Of a stretch of 64,000 nt of DNA, positions 15,249-24,648 are shown in pieces (positions within the stretch are counted from its first letter, which is position 1; each line of letters begins with the position of its first letter). Made by a program: the position numbers and the translations under genes. The stretch comes from PFJX01 sp031426815. Its GTDB lineage: Bacteria > Pseudomonadota > Gammaproteobacteria > Burkholderiales > Thiobacillaceae. The notes beneath the pieces are model-generated. The model had not been told where the DNA came from and did not search any database. It worked only from the letters and a program-made list of their open reading frames with translations. The DNA lies in NCBI GenBank assembly GCA_031426815.1, contig JASJPG010000027.1, positions 62,001-126,000 on the forward strand, read 5' to 3'.

Positions 15249-16191
15249 CGCGGTCTCCGTAACCGCTCAGATCCTGGAAAAAAGCCCCGACCGAATCGGC
15301 AAACTGCTTCAGCAGCAAAGCCATCTGCCCCGTCGGCTTGCCGCCGCCCTGGCCACGGTGGCTATCCCAACCGCCCAGGTCCAGAGTGATCACCTCCAAC
15401 CCCGGCTTGCCCTTCACCAAAGCCGCCGCCTGGCGCATCTGAGTGCCGAAAGTGGTGGCCGGATAAACCGCACCGCCCTCCACCGGCAAGTAGTTGATCG
15501 TCGTCAACTCGCCCATTTCCGGAAGCAACTGGCTCGCCGCGTTGTGCAGCGCAGCCGCGCTGGCATTTCCGACTGCGGGCGTGCGGCCATATTCCGCCGC
15601 CACCAAAGCACTCAGCATGTCCCGATCCTGCTGTGTGTTCGCCAGCATCAACCCGCTCAAGGTCGAATAAGCCGGCACGGACAAGGCCCCATTCAAGCTA
15701 CGGGGAACGCCCGCCGTCAGGCTGAGTACGCGTTGAGCCACGCTGCCACCGGGCGTAGCCGCCAAATAGCGCGCCAGCCAACCGCTGGAAGCCGGCGTGA
15801 TCGCCGCATCTTCCACGATGTCCTGCCCCTCGAAATGCGAGTGGGATGCGTCTGGATACAGCACCGCCGGCAGCACCGCCACGCGGCCCTCTTGATACAA
15901 AGCATGGATCGGCGCCATGGCCGGCGGAAAGCCGAAGAACCCATCCAGATCGAGCGCCGAATTCGCATCGCCGGCAGAAGGCTGCGCAATGCGAATCGTC
16001 GGGCGCAGGCTGTGATATGCGTCCTCGCCATAAGGAACCGCCACATTCAGGCCATCCCAACCGCCGCGCAAAAACACCACCACCAACACCCGCCCATTTC
16101 CCGCCGCGCGCGCCATGCCCGGCCCGCCCAGACCGCTCCCCAGCATCAACCCGCTGCCCAACATCCGCTTGAGAAAGGTTCTACGTTTCAT
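14950..16191 (-). CDS. DUF1501 family secreted protein
   Basis: This 413-residue protein has a Tat-like N-terminus (MKRRTFLKRMLGSG) and a start typical of DUF1501 (VLVVVFLRGGWDGLNVAVPYG). Conserved blocks include HSHFEGQDIVEDA, TLDLGGWDSHRGQGG and TSEFGRTAAENG...DHGNATTWLAIG, which resemble alkaline-phosphatase/sulfatase-like metal-binding motifs. DUF1501 genes usually pair with DUF1800, as here. The biochemical role of the pair is not established. The stop codon sits at the edge of the integrated element. Confidence 0.88.
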   Translation of the reverse strand: MKRRTFLKRMLGSGLMLGSGLGGPGMARAAGNGRVLVVVFLRGGWDGLNVAVPYGEDAYHSLRPTIRIAQPSAGDANSALDLDGFFGFPPAMAPIHALYQEGRVAVLPAVLYPDASHSHFEGQDIVEDAAITPASSGWLARYLAATPGGSVAQRVLSLTAGVPRSLNGALSVPAYSTLSGLMLANTQQDRDMLSALVAAEYGRTPAVGNASAAALHNAASQLLPEMGELTTINYLPVEGGAVYPATTFGTQMRQAAALVKGKPGLEVITLDLGGWDSHRGQGGGKPTGQMALLLKQFADSVGAFFQDLSGYGDRVTLLATSEFGRTAAENGSYGTDHGNATTWLAIGAGVRGGIYTGAGWPGLAPDRLHEGRYLAHTIDFRNVYAECLNRVLGLADPGLVIPGYGAGSVGFLV

Positions 16192-16280
16192 GCTGGAAAC
16201 CTCAGTTGGTCATGTGTATATCGCTCGAAAGCAGCGTGGATAGAGACATGAGGGGATTTTTGTTGCATCACCCACCTGGT

Positions 16281-16381
16281 GAGTGGCGAAACCACGCGTA
16301 GGAGTACCTCCAAGGCGCGATTGTTCCGGGCTTCGCGCCTTGGAAGGCGCTCCTACGACACCGGCAACTGCGCGAAATAGG
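16281..16381. repeat. Palindromic dispersed repeat, copy 1
   Basis: This is a long imperfect inverted repeat (core 16298-16358, CGTAGGAG...CTCCTACG with inner arms CCAAGGCGCG / CGCGCCTTGG). It is flanked by GAGTGGCGAAACCACG and AACTGCGCGAAATAGG. The same arms and flanks recur at about 50011, 53191 and 55931 (inverted), with a half copy at 34497. It fills most of the DUF1501-DUF1800 gap. Confidence 0.8.
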
Positions 16382-16401
16382 TTCATGCTTGCGGCCTCCC
16401 G

Positions 16402-19400
16402 CTATTGATATTGATATTCCGGCAACACCGTCAGCGCCTTGCCCAGGCTGCGCAAACGCTGCTCGGCATCCGGCGACCAGGAGTAGTAAGGCTTGCCACC
16501 CTCCCCGGTCAGCAACGACATGCCCAACTCCCAATGTCGGCGGGTCCAGATCGGCCCCAGGGTCAGGTCCAGCATGCGCCCGACCACCCCCTCGGCAGTC
16601 TCCAGCCCATCGCCCTGCATCAGACCCGTCAAGTGGAACAGCGTGCTGCCGCCTCTCGGCACGGCAGCCAAAGCGCGATCCACAAACCGCACCCGGTTCA
16701 GCAACATGCTGGTAGAGACCCAGTCCGCTCCCGTTTCGGGATAACCGGTAGGCGCCGGAAACACGAACAAACCCATGCCCATACGCTGCGTCTCCAGTGC
16801 CAGATCGTCGCCGCTCGTCTCGCCATCCAGGTTGCGCACCAGGCCTACCGTCAATTCCAGCGGCGTCTTCAGCTTGCTGCCCCGGTTGGCGGTTCCCAAA
16901 AAGGTCTGGGACGACAGAATCGACCACAACACCTGGGCCATCTGATCCGGCGCATCCACCGTGCCGACAAACACCCCGGCGCACTGCTGGATCAGGCTAT
17001 TCACCGGCACATCTCTGACCAATAGGGTCACCAGCTTGCCGCACACGAACTTGGCCGTAGATGGATGCCGCGCCACCAAATCCAGCACCGCCTCGCCGTC
17101 GGCCAGACCGCCATTTGCCGGCAGCGTCGCCCCCAGCAGCACCTTCTCACCGTTGTCGTGCAAGTCGGCGTTAAACACAAACTGGCCATCGATCACCGTC
17201 CAGCCGGTAAAAGCCCGCGCCGCCGCCACCACATCCTGCTGGGTATAGCCGCCGGAGACCCCCAACGTATGCAGCTCCTGCAACTCGCGGGCGTAATTCT
17301 CGTTGGGCCGTTTCTTCATATTGGACACGCCATCCAGGCTATTCAGCATGGCCGGACTCTTCGCGCTCACTGCCAGCAGATCGCGGAAACGACCCAACGC
17401 ATGGGTGCGGAAACCCGCCATCTCCTGACGCTCGTATTCCGGATTCAAATGCTTGTAATAGTTGGTATTGAAGTGGTTTTCCCAGAACCAGGTCATCACT
17501 TCCTGCAACTGTCGGCGGCTATACACCGCATGGCGCAGATAGTCCGTCGCCAGATGCCCGCCCAGGTCCACCCACCCCTGTTGGCGCTGAACAAACTCGC
17601 CATCGTCGACGCCTTCTGGATGCAATTGCTGCCAGAGATAATTGGTGACGCCACTCCCCACCACCGCCGCCATCTGACCGGGCTCAGCGCCAAAAGCCGT
17701 GCGCCGCAACACATGCCAGGCCTGGCCGAAAGCATCGCTCGGCTGCAACCGCAACGTTTTCACCGTCGTATTCCCCGCCCCATCGCGGGCTGTCAGCGTC
17801 AAATCAATCGGCACAGTGGTAAAGCCGGTCTCGGGCGCCAGCCGCACCGCCCAGTTCCCCGAAGCCGGCGCAACTTCCACTACCCGCACCTCGTCCGCCG
17901 CCAACCCGCCCCCCGACACCCGCACCGACAAACTGGGCGACAACGTGTCATCCGACACCTTCCCGGTCACCACAAAGCCCCCCAGCGGCACGGCAGCGCC
18001 ATTCGCATGAGAATTCACCGCCAGCACAGGCGCAGTCTGGTCCGCCAGCAAAGACAGATCGAGCCGCACCTCGGCCTCGTTCAAGCTCGAATCCACCGCC
18101 ACCACCCGCACCCCCAGCGTACCCGCCGGCTCAGCGCCCAAAGCCCCCGTGTCGACATGCCAGGTGTCCACATCCGCCCGATAACTGGCCACCCGCTCCA
18201 GCACCTTTCCGGAAGGCAGGCTCAAATACACCTTCACCGTCTTGATCGAAACATCATCCGAAGCGGAGCCATACAAACTGAACCCGCCCGTAGAAACCGC
18301 AGCAGCCTGTTCGGGGAACAGCAGTCCGATCTGCGGCGGCACCCGGTCGGGAGCGTTGGAATCCCGCTTATCCAGCGCAATACTGAAAGACCCTAGCCGT
18401 GTCAGAAGTTCGCTGTAGTAATCCTGTCCATCTCCGAAAGGATTGACCGCGCGAAACAGATAGACAGCGCCGTGACCCAAACCAGGTAAATCAAACTTGG
18501 TCTTGCCCTCGGCATCAGTCACAGCTTGGCGTTCCATACGCAGAGAGCCGTTGGACAGCTTTTCCAGCGCAACGATGATTTGGTTTGCCAAGGGTGTGAT
18601 TGCGTTGCTAATGGTGAGAACAGTGGTACCTACCCGGAATCCGTAGCCTCCGGTCGCAGTCACTTCTCCACTCGTCACCCAGTAGCCAAATGGCTTCGCT
18701 CTGAATACGTAAACCTTGCCGCTTCCCAATCCGTCCAGGTCAAACTTCGCCAGACCCTCCGCGTCCGTCGTCCGCTTCGCTCGCCAGACCAGCGTGCCGT
18801 CCGCTTGCTTTTCAAGAACCTCTACGTCCTGCCCTCCAAGCCAGCCGTTGCTCACGTGGTCAATCAGGCGCAGCGTGAAGCCCGCTCCACCCACCGTGAA
18901 TTGGCGGCTCCCGCCACCGTTGTAGTCGGCGCTTTCCTTCAAGCTGCCGTCCAGTCGGCTGACCGCTCGCAGCACGTAGGGTCGGACCCCAAGTTGGGCA
19001 GGGTCCAGCTTTAATCGCCCTTCGCCGTCCGTCTTGAAGCTGCCCTGCCCCTTGAGGCTGCCGTCAGGCTGTCGTTCCAGCAAAGTCACATCGCTCCAGG
19101 CGTATGCGCTGCCGTTGCCGCCGTCCAGCACTTGTACCTGCAACTTGCCTGCCTTGAGTTCGTGTTCGCCGGCCGTGCTCAAGTCGCCGCTATTCACCGC
19201 TTGCAAATATGGTCGGCCCTGCAGTTGGTAGGTCCGGCCGCTGCCCAGGCCGTCCAGGTCGAACAGGGCTAGCCCCGTCGCGTCTGTCTTGCGTTTGCCC
19301 CGTTCCACCAACGTGCCGCCCGTCCGCTTCTCCCAGACTGTCAACCATTGCCCGGCAAGGCCAACACCACTCACGCCATCCCGTAGCCGCGCTTCCAGCG

Positions 19401-20012
19401 CGGCGCTGCCCAGTACAAACTGGTGGCTGCCGCTCCAGAGCTGGCCGCTCACTTTCTCTTGGCCATCCGTCGGGCTTATCGCCGCGACCACATATGCAAT
19501 TTGCCCCACTTCCGCCGGGTCCACTTTGATCCACCCGGCCGCGTCCGTCGTCGCTGCCATGGCCCAGACGTGGTTGCCGTCCGCTTGCCAGCGCTTGAGC
19601 GTGACACCTTGGCCGGCCTTGCCTTGCCCCGTTCGGCCATCCAGTACCTGGATTTGCAGTTTGCCTACCCGGAATCCGTAGCCTCCGGTCGCAGTCACTT
19701 CTCCACTCGTCACCCAGTNNNNNNNNNNNNNNNNNNNNNNNNNNNNNNNNNNNNNNNNNNNNNNNNNNNNNNNNNNNNNNNNNNNNNNNNNNNNNNNNNN
19801 NNNNNNNNNNNNNNNNNNACCTCTACGTCCTGCCCTCCAAGCCAGCCGTTGCTCACGTGGTCAATCAGGCGCAACACCAGAGTTCCAGCGTGTACCCAAG
19901 TAGCAGGCAAGACAAGCAACAGGCAAATCAACGCAACTCGGCTACAAAATCTGCATCGTGCACGCACCGGCGAATTGACTCCCATGTTTCGAACCGTTGA
20001 TAACGCATCCAT
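16402..20012 (-). CDS. DUF1800 protein with N-terminal repeat modules (contains assembly gap)
   Basis: The C-terminal half (from about 17750 downwards) is a DUF1800 domain: WHVLRRTAFGAEPG, WFWENHFNT, NENYARELQELHTLGV and YTQQDVVAAARAFTGW. The N-terminal half is a tandem array of about 80-residue beta modules with the recurrent pattern TDAEG-x-x-KFDLDGLGSG-x-x-Y, like carboxypeptidase-regulatory or SpaA-type folds, followed by Ig-like modules. The N-run at 19719-19818 splits the ORF. The part upstream of it starts at an ATG at 20012 with a signal peptide (VALICLLLVLPATWVHAG) and re-enters the same repeat. Replacing the 100 N by the 134 bases seen in the duplicate module (18684-18817) restores one frame of about 1214 residues. 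It is probably secreted and works with the DUF1501 partner. Confidence 0.8.
19719..19818. other. Assembly gap (100 N) inside a tandem repeat
   Basis: Sequence on both sides of the Ns is nearly identical to 18635-18683 and 18818-18870, so the gap lies in a repeated module that short reads could not span. The length of 100 is a placeholder. Confidence 0.95.
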
Positions 20013-20214
20013 GCATACCCCTGCACCTGCTATTAATTTTTGACTGACATAAGGCCCAGCAGGGCGCATTACCCAGCACATCATCATTGATATACAGCCT
20101 ACAAATGAATCAATACTGTTGAATTTATTACTTTCTCCAGGATGTTCGCCATCAGCATAAAGCTGCAGCTTGTTTTCCCATTTCTTCTTGCCAGGAGTTA
20201 TGCGCCCCATCTAT

Positions 20215-21321
20215 TTAAGCCACACCCCGATAAACCTCAAAAGTTCGCCGCGCTATATCGCGCCAATCAAAACGTTCTGCAACCCATGCCCGGCGAGATT
20301 CTCGCGCCTGCAACGTGAGCGGCAGTACCGCAAATTCATTCAAGCGCGTGACCAGGGCATTCACATTACCCAGCGAAAAATAATGTTCATCGGGAAGCCC
20401 CACTTCCAGATTTGCGGGGATATCGCTGGCCACTACGGGCAATCCATAGGACAACGCCTCAAGCATGGCAATGGGCAATCCCTCATGGGATGAAGGCAAA
20501 ACGAAGATCCCCGCGTGAGCATAGAGTTCGCGCAGGGCAAGGCCAGTTTGCAGGCCCGTACAGACGACATCTGGTGTTGCCATGGCCATATCCAGCACCT
20601 GCTGGACATACGCATCGGGATGATCCGAAGCTCCAACGATAGCCAATTTCCACCCCGGCAAGACCGCACGATGAAAGCCTGCGATCAAATCAAGATGCCG
20701 TTTTTCCGGCACAAGACGACTCACCAGCAGAACATATTTCCCAGGCTCAAGACCAAACGTCGTAAGCGCATCCACCGTATCGGGCATCGCCGGCAAGATC
20801 ACCCCATTGGGAATCAGCGTGCTATCGCAACCATGCTTGCCCCTGACCAGACTGCGTATCACCTCGGAAATCACAATGCGGCCGTTCGACCAACGCATGC
20901 CAAAACGTTCGCCAAACTGCAATGCCATCTTGGCGAAGCCCCCCCATTTCTGCCGGTCGTAATCCGGTCCATGGTGAGTCACCACAACACGCAACCCCAA
21001 CAACCTTGCCAGCGGCACCATCAGAGCCGGTCCAATTGCCTGGATATGCAGCACATCAGGGCGGCGCCACAGCCCTACGTACAAAACGCCCAACAGCGTA
21101 TGCAGAATGGCTTCAAGACCTTTGGACTTGGGCGCCCACAAACGATGAAAACGAACGCCCTTCCATTCATCCCCAATCATTTCCGACTGATAACGCGCGC
21201 GGACAATCACATCCACCTCGCAACCCAATTCCACCAAAAGCGGGCATAGGTGTTCGGCATGTGTTTCCACGCCACCCTGCACATTGGGGAACCCCCGCAG
21301 GCCTAAAAATGCAACTCGCAT
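20215..21321 (-). CDS. Family 4 glycosyltransferase
   Basis: This 368-residue GT-B enzyme has an N-terminal MRVAFLGLRGFPNVQGGVETH (nucleotide-sugar GT4 start with the GGVE loop). Its C-terminal donor-binding block is LPSSHEGLPIAMLEALSYG. The HHGPDYDRQKWGG segment resembles GT4 enzymes of exopolysaccharide clusters. The ATG at 21321 is preferred over a GTG at 21330. It is the last gene of the locus. The 202 bases between it and the DUF1800 start show no other gene. Confidence 0.85.
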   Translation of the reverse strand: MRVAFLGLRGFPNVQGGVETHAEHLCPLLVELGCEVDVIVRARYQSEMIGDEWKGVRFHRLWAPKSKGLEAILHTLLGVLYVGLWRRPDVLHIQAIGPALMVPLARLLGLRVVVTHHGPDYDRQKWGGFAKMALQFGERFGMRWSNGRIVISEVIRSLVRGKHGCDSTLIPNGVILPAMPDTVDALTTFGLEPGKYVLLVSRLVPEKRHLDLIAGFHRAVLPGWKLAIVGASDHPDAYVQQVLDMAMATPDVVCTGLQTGLALRELYAHAGIFVLPSSHEGLPIAMLEALSYGLPVVASDIPANLEVGLPDEHYFSLGNVNALVTRLNEFAVLPLTLQARESRRAWVAERFDWRDIARRTFEVYRGVA

Positions 21322-21342
21322 GGAAAGCACCCTGAGTAAACG

Positions 21343-21638
21343 CTACACACGTTGTCGCCAAATCTTTGGATTCTGTACCGCCGGAAAAACCGACAGCACC
21401 ACAATATGACCACCACGTACCCTGAAGAAAACGCAGTAGGGAAAGCGACGACATACCGCTCGACGAACATCTCCCAGAACAATCTGAAAAAACGCAGGGG
21501 TTTCAGCTATCAGACGAAGTAACTCTTCGACTTCATTTAGAAACGAAGCGCCAATCCAGGACATTCGCGTTCATACCAATCGGCTGCAACATCAAATACC
21601 TGCCTAGCAGCCTTACGAAAAACCAGCGATCGGCTCAC
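21343..21638 (-). pseudogene. RelE/ParE-type toxin, frameshifted
   Basis: The N-terminal half reads from a GTG at 21638, overlapping the antitoxin stop: RSLVFRKAARQVFDVAADWY followed by ERECPGLALRF and a stop. The C-terminal half continues one frame over: FLNEVEELLRLIAETPAFFQ then RRAVCRRFPYCVFFRV. Joined, they form one normal ParE/RelE-family toxin of about 98 residues. A single base missing near 21540-21544 (TTTC where TTTCC is expected) explains the break. It is either a real inactivating mutation or a sequencing error in this draft. Confidence 0.72.
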
Positions 21639-21865
21639 CGCTGCCAACGTTTGACCGCCTCAGCCTTGATGCTCTCCCAAGACACCACGTCATCCGGCGA
21701 TGCGACGTCTTCCGCAACACGCCGTTCAAGCAAGTCAAATTCTGCAGGTATCGAGGAAGGCAGCCCTGCATCCACAGCCACGGTGTCCCAAATTTCCCGA
21801 ACCAAAGCAATCCGATGCTCCAATGGCATGCGTTCGATGCCCAGATCGTGCATAGCTTGTCCCAT
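21635..21865 (-). CDS. Antitoxin, addiction-module component family
   Basis: This 76-residue protein contains MPLEHRIALVREIWDTVA, LLERRVAEDVASPDDVVSWE and a C-terminal IKAEAVKRWQR. That matches the putative addiction module component family (TIGR02574 type), which pairs with RelE/ParE toxins. Its stop overlaps the toxin GTG start. GGGAGAGAG precedes the ATG. Confidence 0.82.
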   Translation of the reverse strand: MGQAMHDLGIERMPLEHRIALVREIWDTVAVDAGLPSSIPAEFDLLERRVAEDVASPDDVVSWESIKAEAVKRWQR

Positions 21866-21931
21866 ATCTCTCTCCCACTCAGGTATTACCCAACTGCTTC
21901 AGCAAAACGTCCCTGCCTCAATAAATCGGTT

Positions 21932-21951
21932 ATCTCCGCAAAAGCGGAGAT
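21932..21951 (-). terminator. Hairpin between the radical SAM gene and the TA pair
   Basis: ATCTCCGC-AAAA-GCGGAGAT is a perfect 8-bp stem with a 4-base loop, 46 bases past the radical SAM stop and upstream of the antitoxin. There is no strong T-tract, so it may be a weak terminator or an operator for the antitoxin. Confidence 0.4.
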
Positions 21952-21996
21952 CCCGTAAATTGTCTACAGAACGCTCGCTGTCGCGGAAACGATAAA

Positions 21997-23169
21997 TTAA
22001 TCCGTACGCAGCATATCGGCCAACTCATCCTCCGACAAAACCACTTCCGGTTCACGCGGATGGAAAGTGATCTTCTGCGCTGGTACAGCGGCCTCTCTCA
22101 AATTGCCTTGCAACGGGTCTTGACCGACATCGAAATGTGGCACGTCATCGATGCAGATCGACTTACCCAACAGCGATTTGATCTTGTTCTTGGCCACCCA
22201 TGCAGTCGGATGCTTGATGTACTTCTTCATCACCGGTGCCGCAGTTCCAACCATCCAGCAGTTTTTCGGGCAGGTGCGAACCAGACCGCGAACCTTTTCC
22301 GCCTTCTCACTGAACCAGAGTTCATCAAAACTGGAGACATCCCGGATATTGCCCATGGACTCTTTCCAATAACGATCTTCCAGACCATTACACGGATAGA
22401 CATCACCATACGGCTCAATAAAGAAATTGGCCGTTCCCGCCTCGCAAGGCAGCATACGCGGCTTGCCACGAATGTAATTGATGAGGCCAAGATTAAAGAA
22501 AGCGCGATACCAGCTCTTCGGACTAGTATCCTTTAGCAACTCCTCAATCAATTTATGGAAGTTGCCAATAACCTCGTCCTTATTCGTAATCTCGTTGTCA
22601 TCTTTATGAAAGTAATAAGAGTTATGAAATGCCGCCGTAGCGAACTCCATACCCAACTCCCGCGACAACTTATACAGCCAGAGCATATCCTCCGAATTCT
22701 TGTTTGATACCGTGCAGCCGTAGCCGATATCTTTAATACCCATTTCTTTCAGCGTCAAAAGCAGTCGCATGGCCCGATCAAAACTACCGTCACGACCACG
22801 CAAGTCATCATTTTTCTGGGAAAGGCCTTCGATACTAACCCGAATACCGATATTCGGATGTTTCTCCGCCATTTTGATTATTCGGTCGGTATGCCAACCC
22901 GATGTGGAAATGACGATGCGATCAGACTTCTTGAACATCACATCGACAATATCTTCCAGATCGCGCCTGACAAAAGGCTCACCTCCGGTGATATTCACAA
23001 ACTTGAAATTCGGCAGAATTTCAAGCTCCTTCGCTGTAATTTCACGCTTCTTGTCAGTCGGGTTTTCCCAGATATCGCACATCTTGCAACGCATTTGGCA
23101 ACGATACGTTGTAATAATCGAAACATCAGTTGGGTAACCTGCCCTAATTTTTGTATTTTCAATTGCCAT
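21997..23169 (-). CDS. Radical SAM/SPASM domain protein
   Basis: This 390-residue protein has the 4Fe-4S motif C24-QMR-C28-KM-C31, then NITGGEPFVRRDLE (the GGE motif). A C-terminal SPASM-like region has cysteines in MLPCEAG, DVYPCNGL and RTCPKNCWM. It is clearly more AT-rich than most of the window. In polysaccharide loci such proteins may modify sugars or peptides, but the substrate cannot be told. The 266 bases between it and the next gene upstream show no convincing ORF. Confidence 0.85.
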   Translation of the reverse strand: MAIENTKIRAGYPTDVSIITTYRCQMRCKMCDIWENPTDKKREITAKELEILPNFKFVNITGGEPFVRRDLEDIVDVMFKKSDRIVISTSGWHTDRIIKMAEKHPNIGIRVSIEGLSQKNDDLRGRDGSFDRAMRLLLTLKEMGIKDIGYGCTVSNKNSEDMLWLYKLSRELGMEFATAAFHNSYYFHKDDNEITNKDEVIGNFHKLIEELLKDTSPKSWYRAFFNLGLINYIRGKPRMLPCEAGTANFFIEPYGDVYPCNGLEDRYWKESMGNIRDVSSFDELWFSEKAEKVRGLVRTCPKNCWMVGTAAPVMKKYIKHPTAWVAKNKIKSLLGKSICIDDVPHFDVGQDPLQGNLREAAVPAQKITFHPREPEVVLSEDELADMLRTD

Positions 23170-23436
23170 GATTCAACTCCATAACCGCAATCGGAACACC
23201 CGCAACATGGGTATCAAGAAACAAAACCTCACAAAAACTTCACGCATGGACGTCAGCATAGACTCGGACCCGGCAAGCCTCAACACCACCCCGTATCAGG
23301 TCATTCCTGAAGCAACCGTTCCTGACAACAATGCAGACCACTGAACCAGCGCGGCAGCACATACCCTTTGTCATTCATAGCCGGCAGACAGAACTGTGTG
23401 CGCATTGTCGATGCAGCACACTCCTCCAAAAATCCT

Positions 23437-24648
23437 CTAATCAGTGCCCACCAACCCTGCATAAACACGCATCAATCCATCATTGTGCCGAGACAACGAA
23501 AACTCCTGCTCCACTCGCGCCCGGCCAGCCGCCCCCATGCGCCGGCGCAAGACCGCATCCAGCATCAAGGCATCGAGCTTTGCGCCCAACTGCGGCGCGT
23601 TGCCAGCTTCAAATAACGAACCTGTTTCGCCATCACGTACCAATTCCGGTATCCCGCCCATGCGACTACCCACCACCGGCTTGCCGAAAGCCATGGCCTC
23701 CAGCACCGACATTGGGCAATTCTCATACCACTCGGACGGCACCACCAACACTGCAGCTCGGTCGATCACATCGCGCAACCGTTCACCAGACACATGCCCG
23801 ACAAAGGAAGCCTGCTTATGCTGCAACTTGAGTTCCGCTTCCAGTGGGCCAGTACCCGCCACTACCAGAGGCCAGCCACCTTTCGACGACTCGTGCGCCT
23901 TGAGAAGGGTGCGAACCCCCTTCTCTGCACTCAATCGTCCCAGATACAGCGCATAACCTTCGTCCACGCCTGAACCCTCAACCGCAGCCGAATCCACCCC
24001 GTTGTAGAGCAAATGAACCCGCTTACCGGGAATACGATGCGAAATGGACTCCTGCATAAATTGACTTGGGGCTATGTAAGCATCCACCTTTTCATAATTC
24101 CCCAGCAGACGCTGTACGACTGCTTCGGCATAGAGCAGAGCACTCTTGCCCATGGAGCCATCCGCGCAGCGATTATTCAACACCTGACGAAAATCACCAT
24201 CCAGGCAGGCTGAACAAGGCTCGCCGTTACGAAGCCGGTTGTAGACCGGGCAAACAGGTTTGTAGTCGTGCAGGGTCAATACAACCGGCACACCCAAGCC
24301 CTTGGCAGCCCCAATGATTGAGGGCGTCAACTGATGATAGATATTGTGGCAATGCACCACATCCGGCCGTGTTTGACGGATCAGTGCGGAGATCCTTTCC
24401 ACAGCCTCGGCGGAATGTACGAATGAAAAAGCAGACTTCAGCTTCCCTAGCTTGCCACCGCCGCCGCCACGGTAATCCTGTGCATTGACAAAGTATGCCG
24501 AATTAGAACTTGGAAAATTACGCTCATCCTGCATGGAAAAGTCGACGACTTCATGCCCATTTTCAAGAAGGTAATCACGCTCCTGAAACATAACAACTTC
24601 CGACCCGCCATTACGGAAGAAGAATTTATTGGCGAAGAGAACCTTCAT
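23437..24648 (-). CDS. Family 4 glycosyltransferase
   Basis: This 403-residue GT-B enzyme has an N-terminal FANKFFFRNGGSEVVMF and a C-terminal SEWYENCPMSVLEAMAFGKP block with the donor-binding E-x7-E. A Cys cluster (PVCPVYNRLRNGEPCSACL) between the two Rossmann halves is typical of a GT4 subgroup. Its ATG overlaps the stop of the preceding gene (ATGA), so the two are translationally coupled. Confidence 0.88.
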   Translation of the reverse strand: MKVLFANKFFFRNGGSEVVMFQERDYLLENGHEVVDFSMQDERNFPSSNSAYFVNAQDYRGGGGGKLGKLKSAFSFVHSAEAVERISALIRQTRPDVVHCHNIYHQLTPSIIGAAKGLGVPVVLTLHDYKPVCPVYNRLRNGEPCSACLDGDFRQVLNNRCADGSMGKSALLYAEAVVQRLLGNYEKVDAYIAPSQFMQESISHRIPGKRVHLLYNGVDSAAVEGSGVDEGYALYLGRLSAEKGVRTLLKAHESSKGGWPLVVAGTGPLEAELKLQHKQASFVGHVSGERLRDVIDRAAVLVVPSEWYENCPMSVLEAMAFGKPVVGSRMGGIPELVRDGETGSLFEAGNAPQLGAKLDALMLDAVLRRRMGAAGRARVEQEFSLSRHNDGLMRVYAGLVGTD

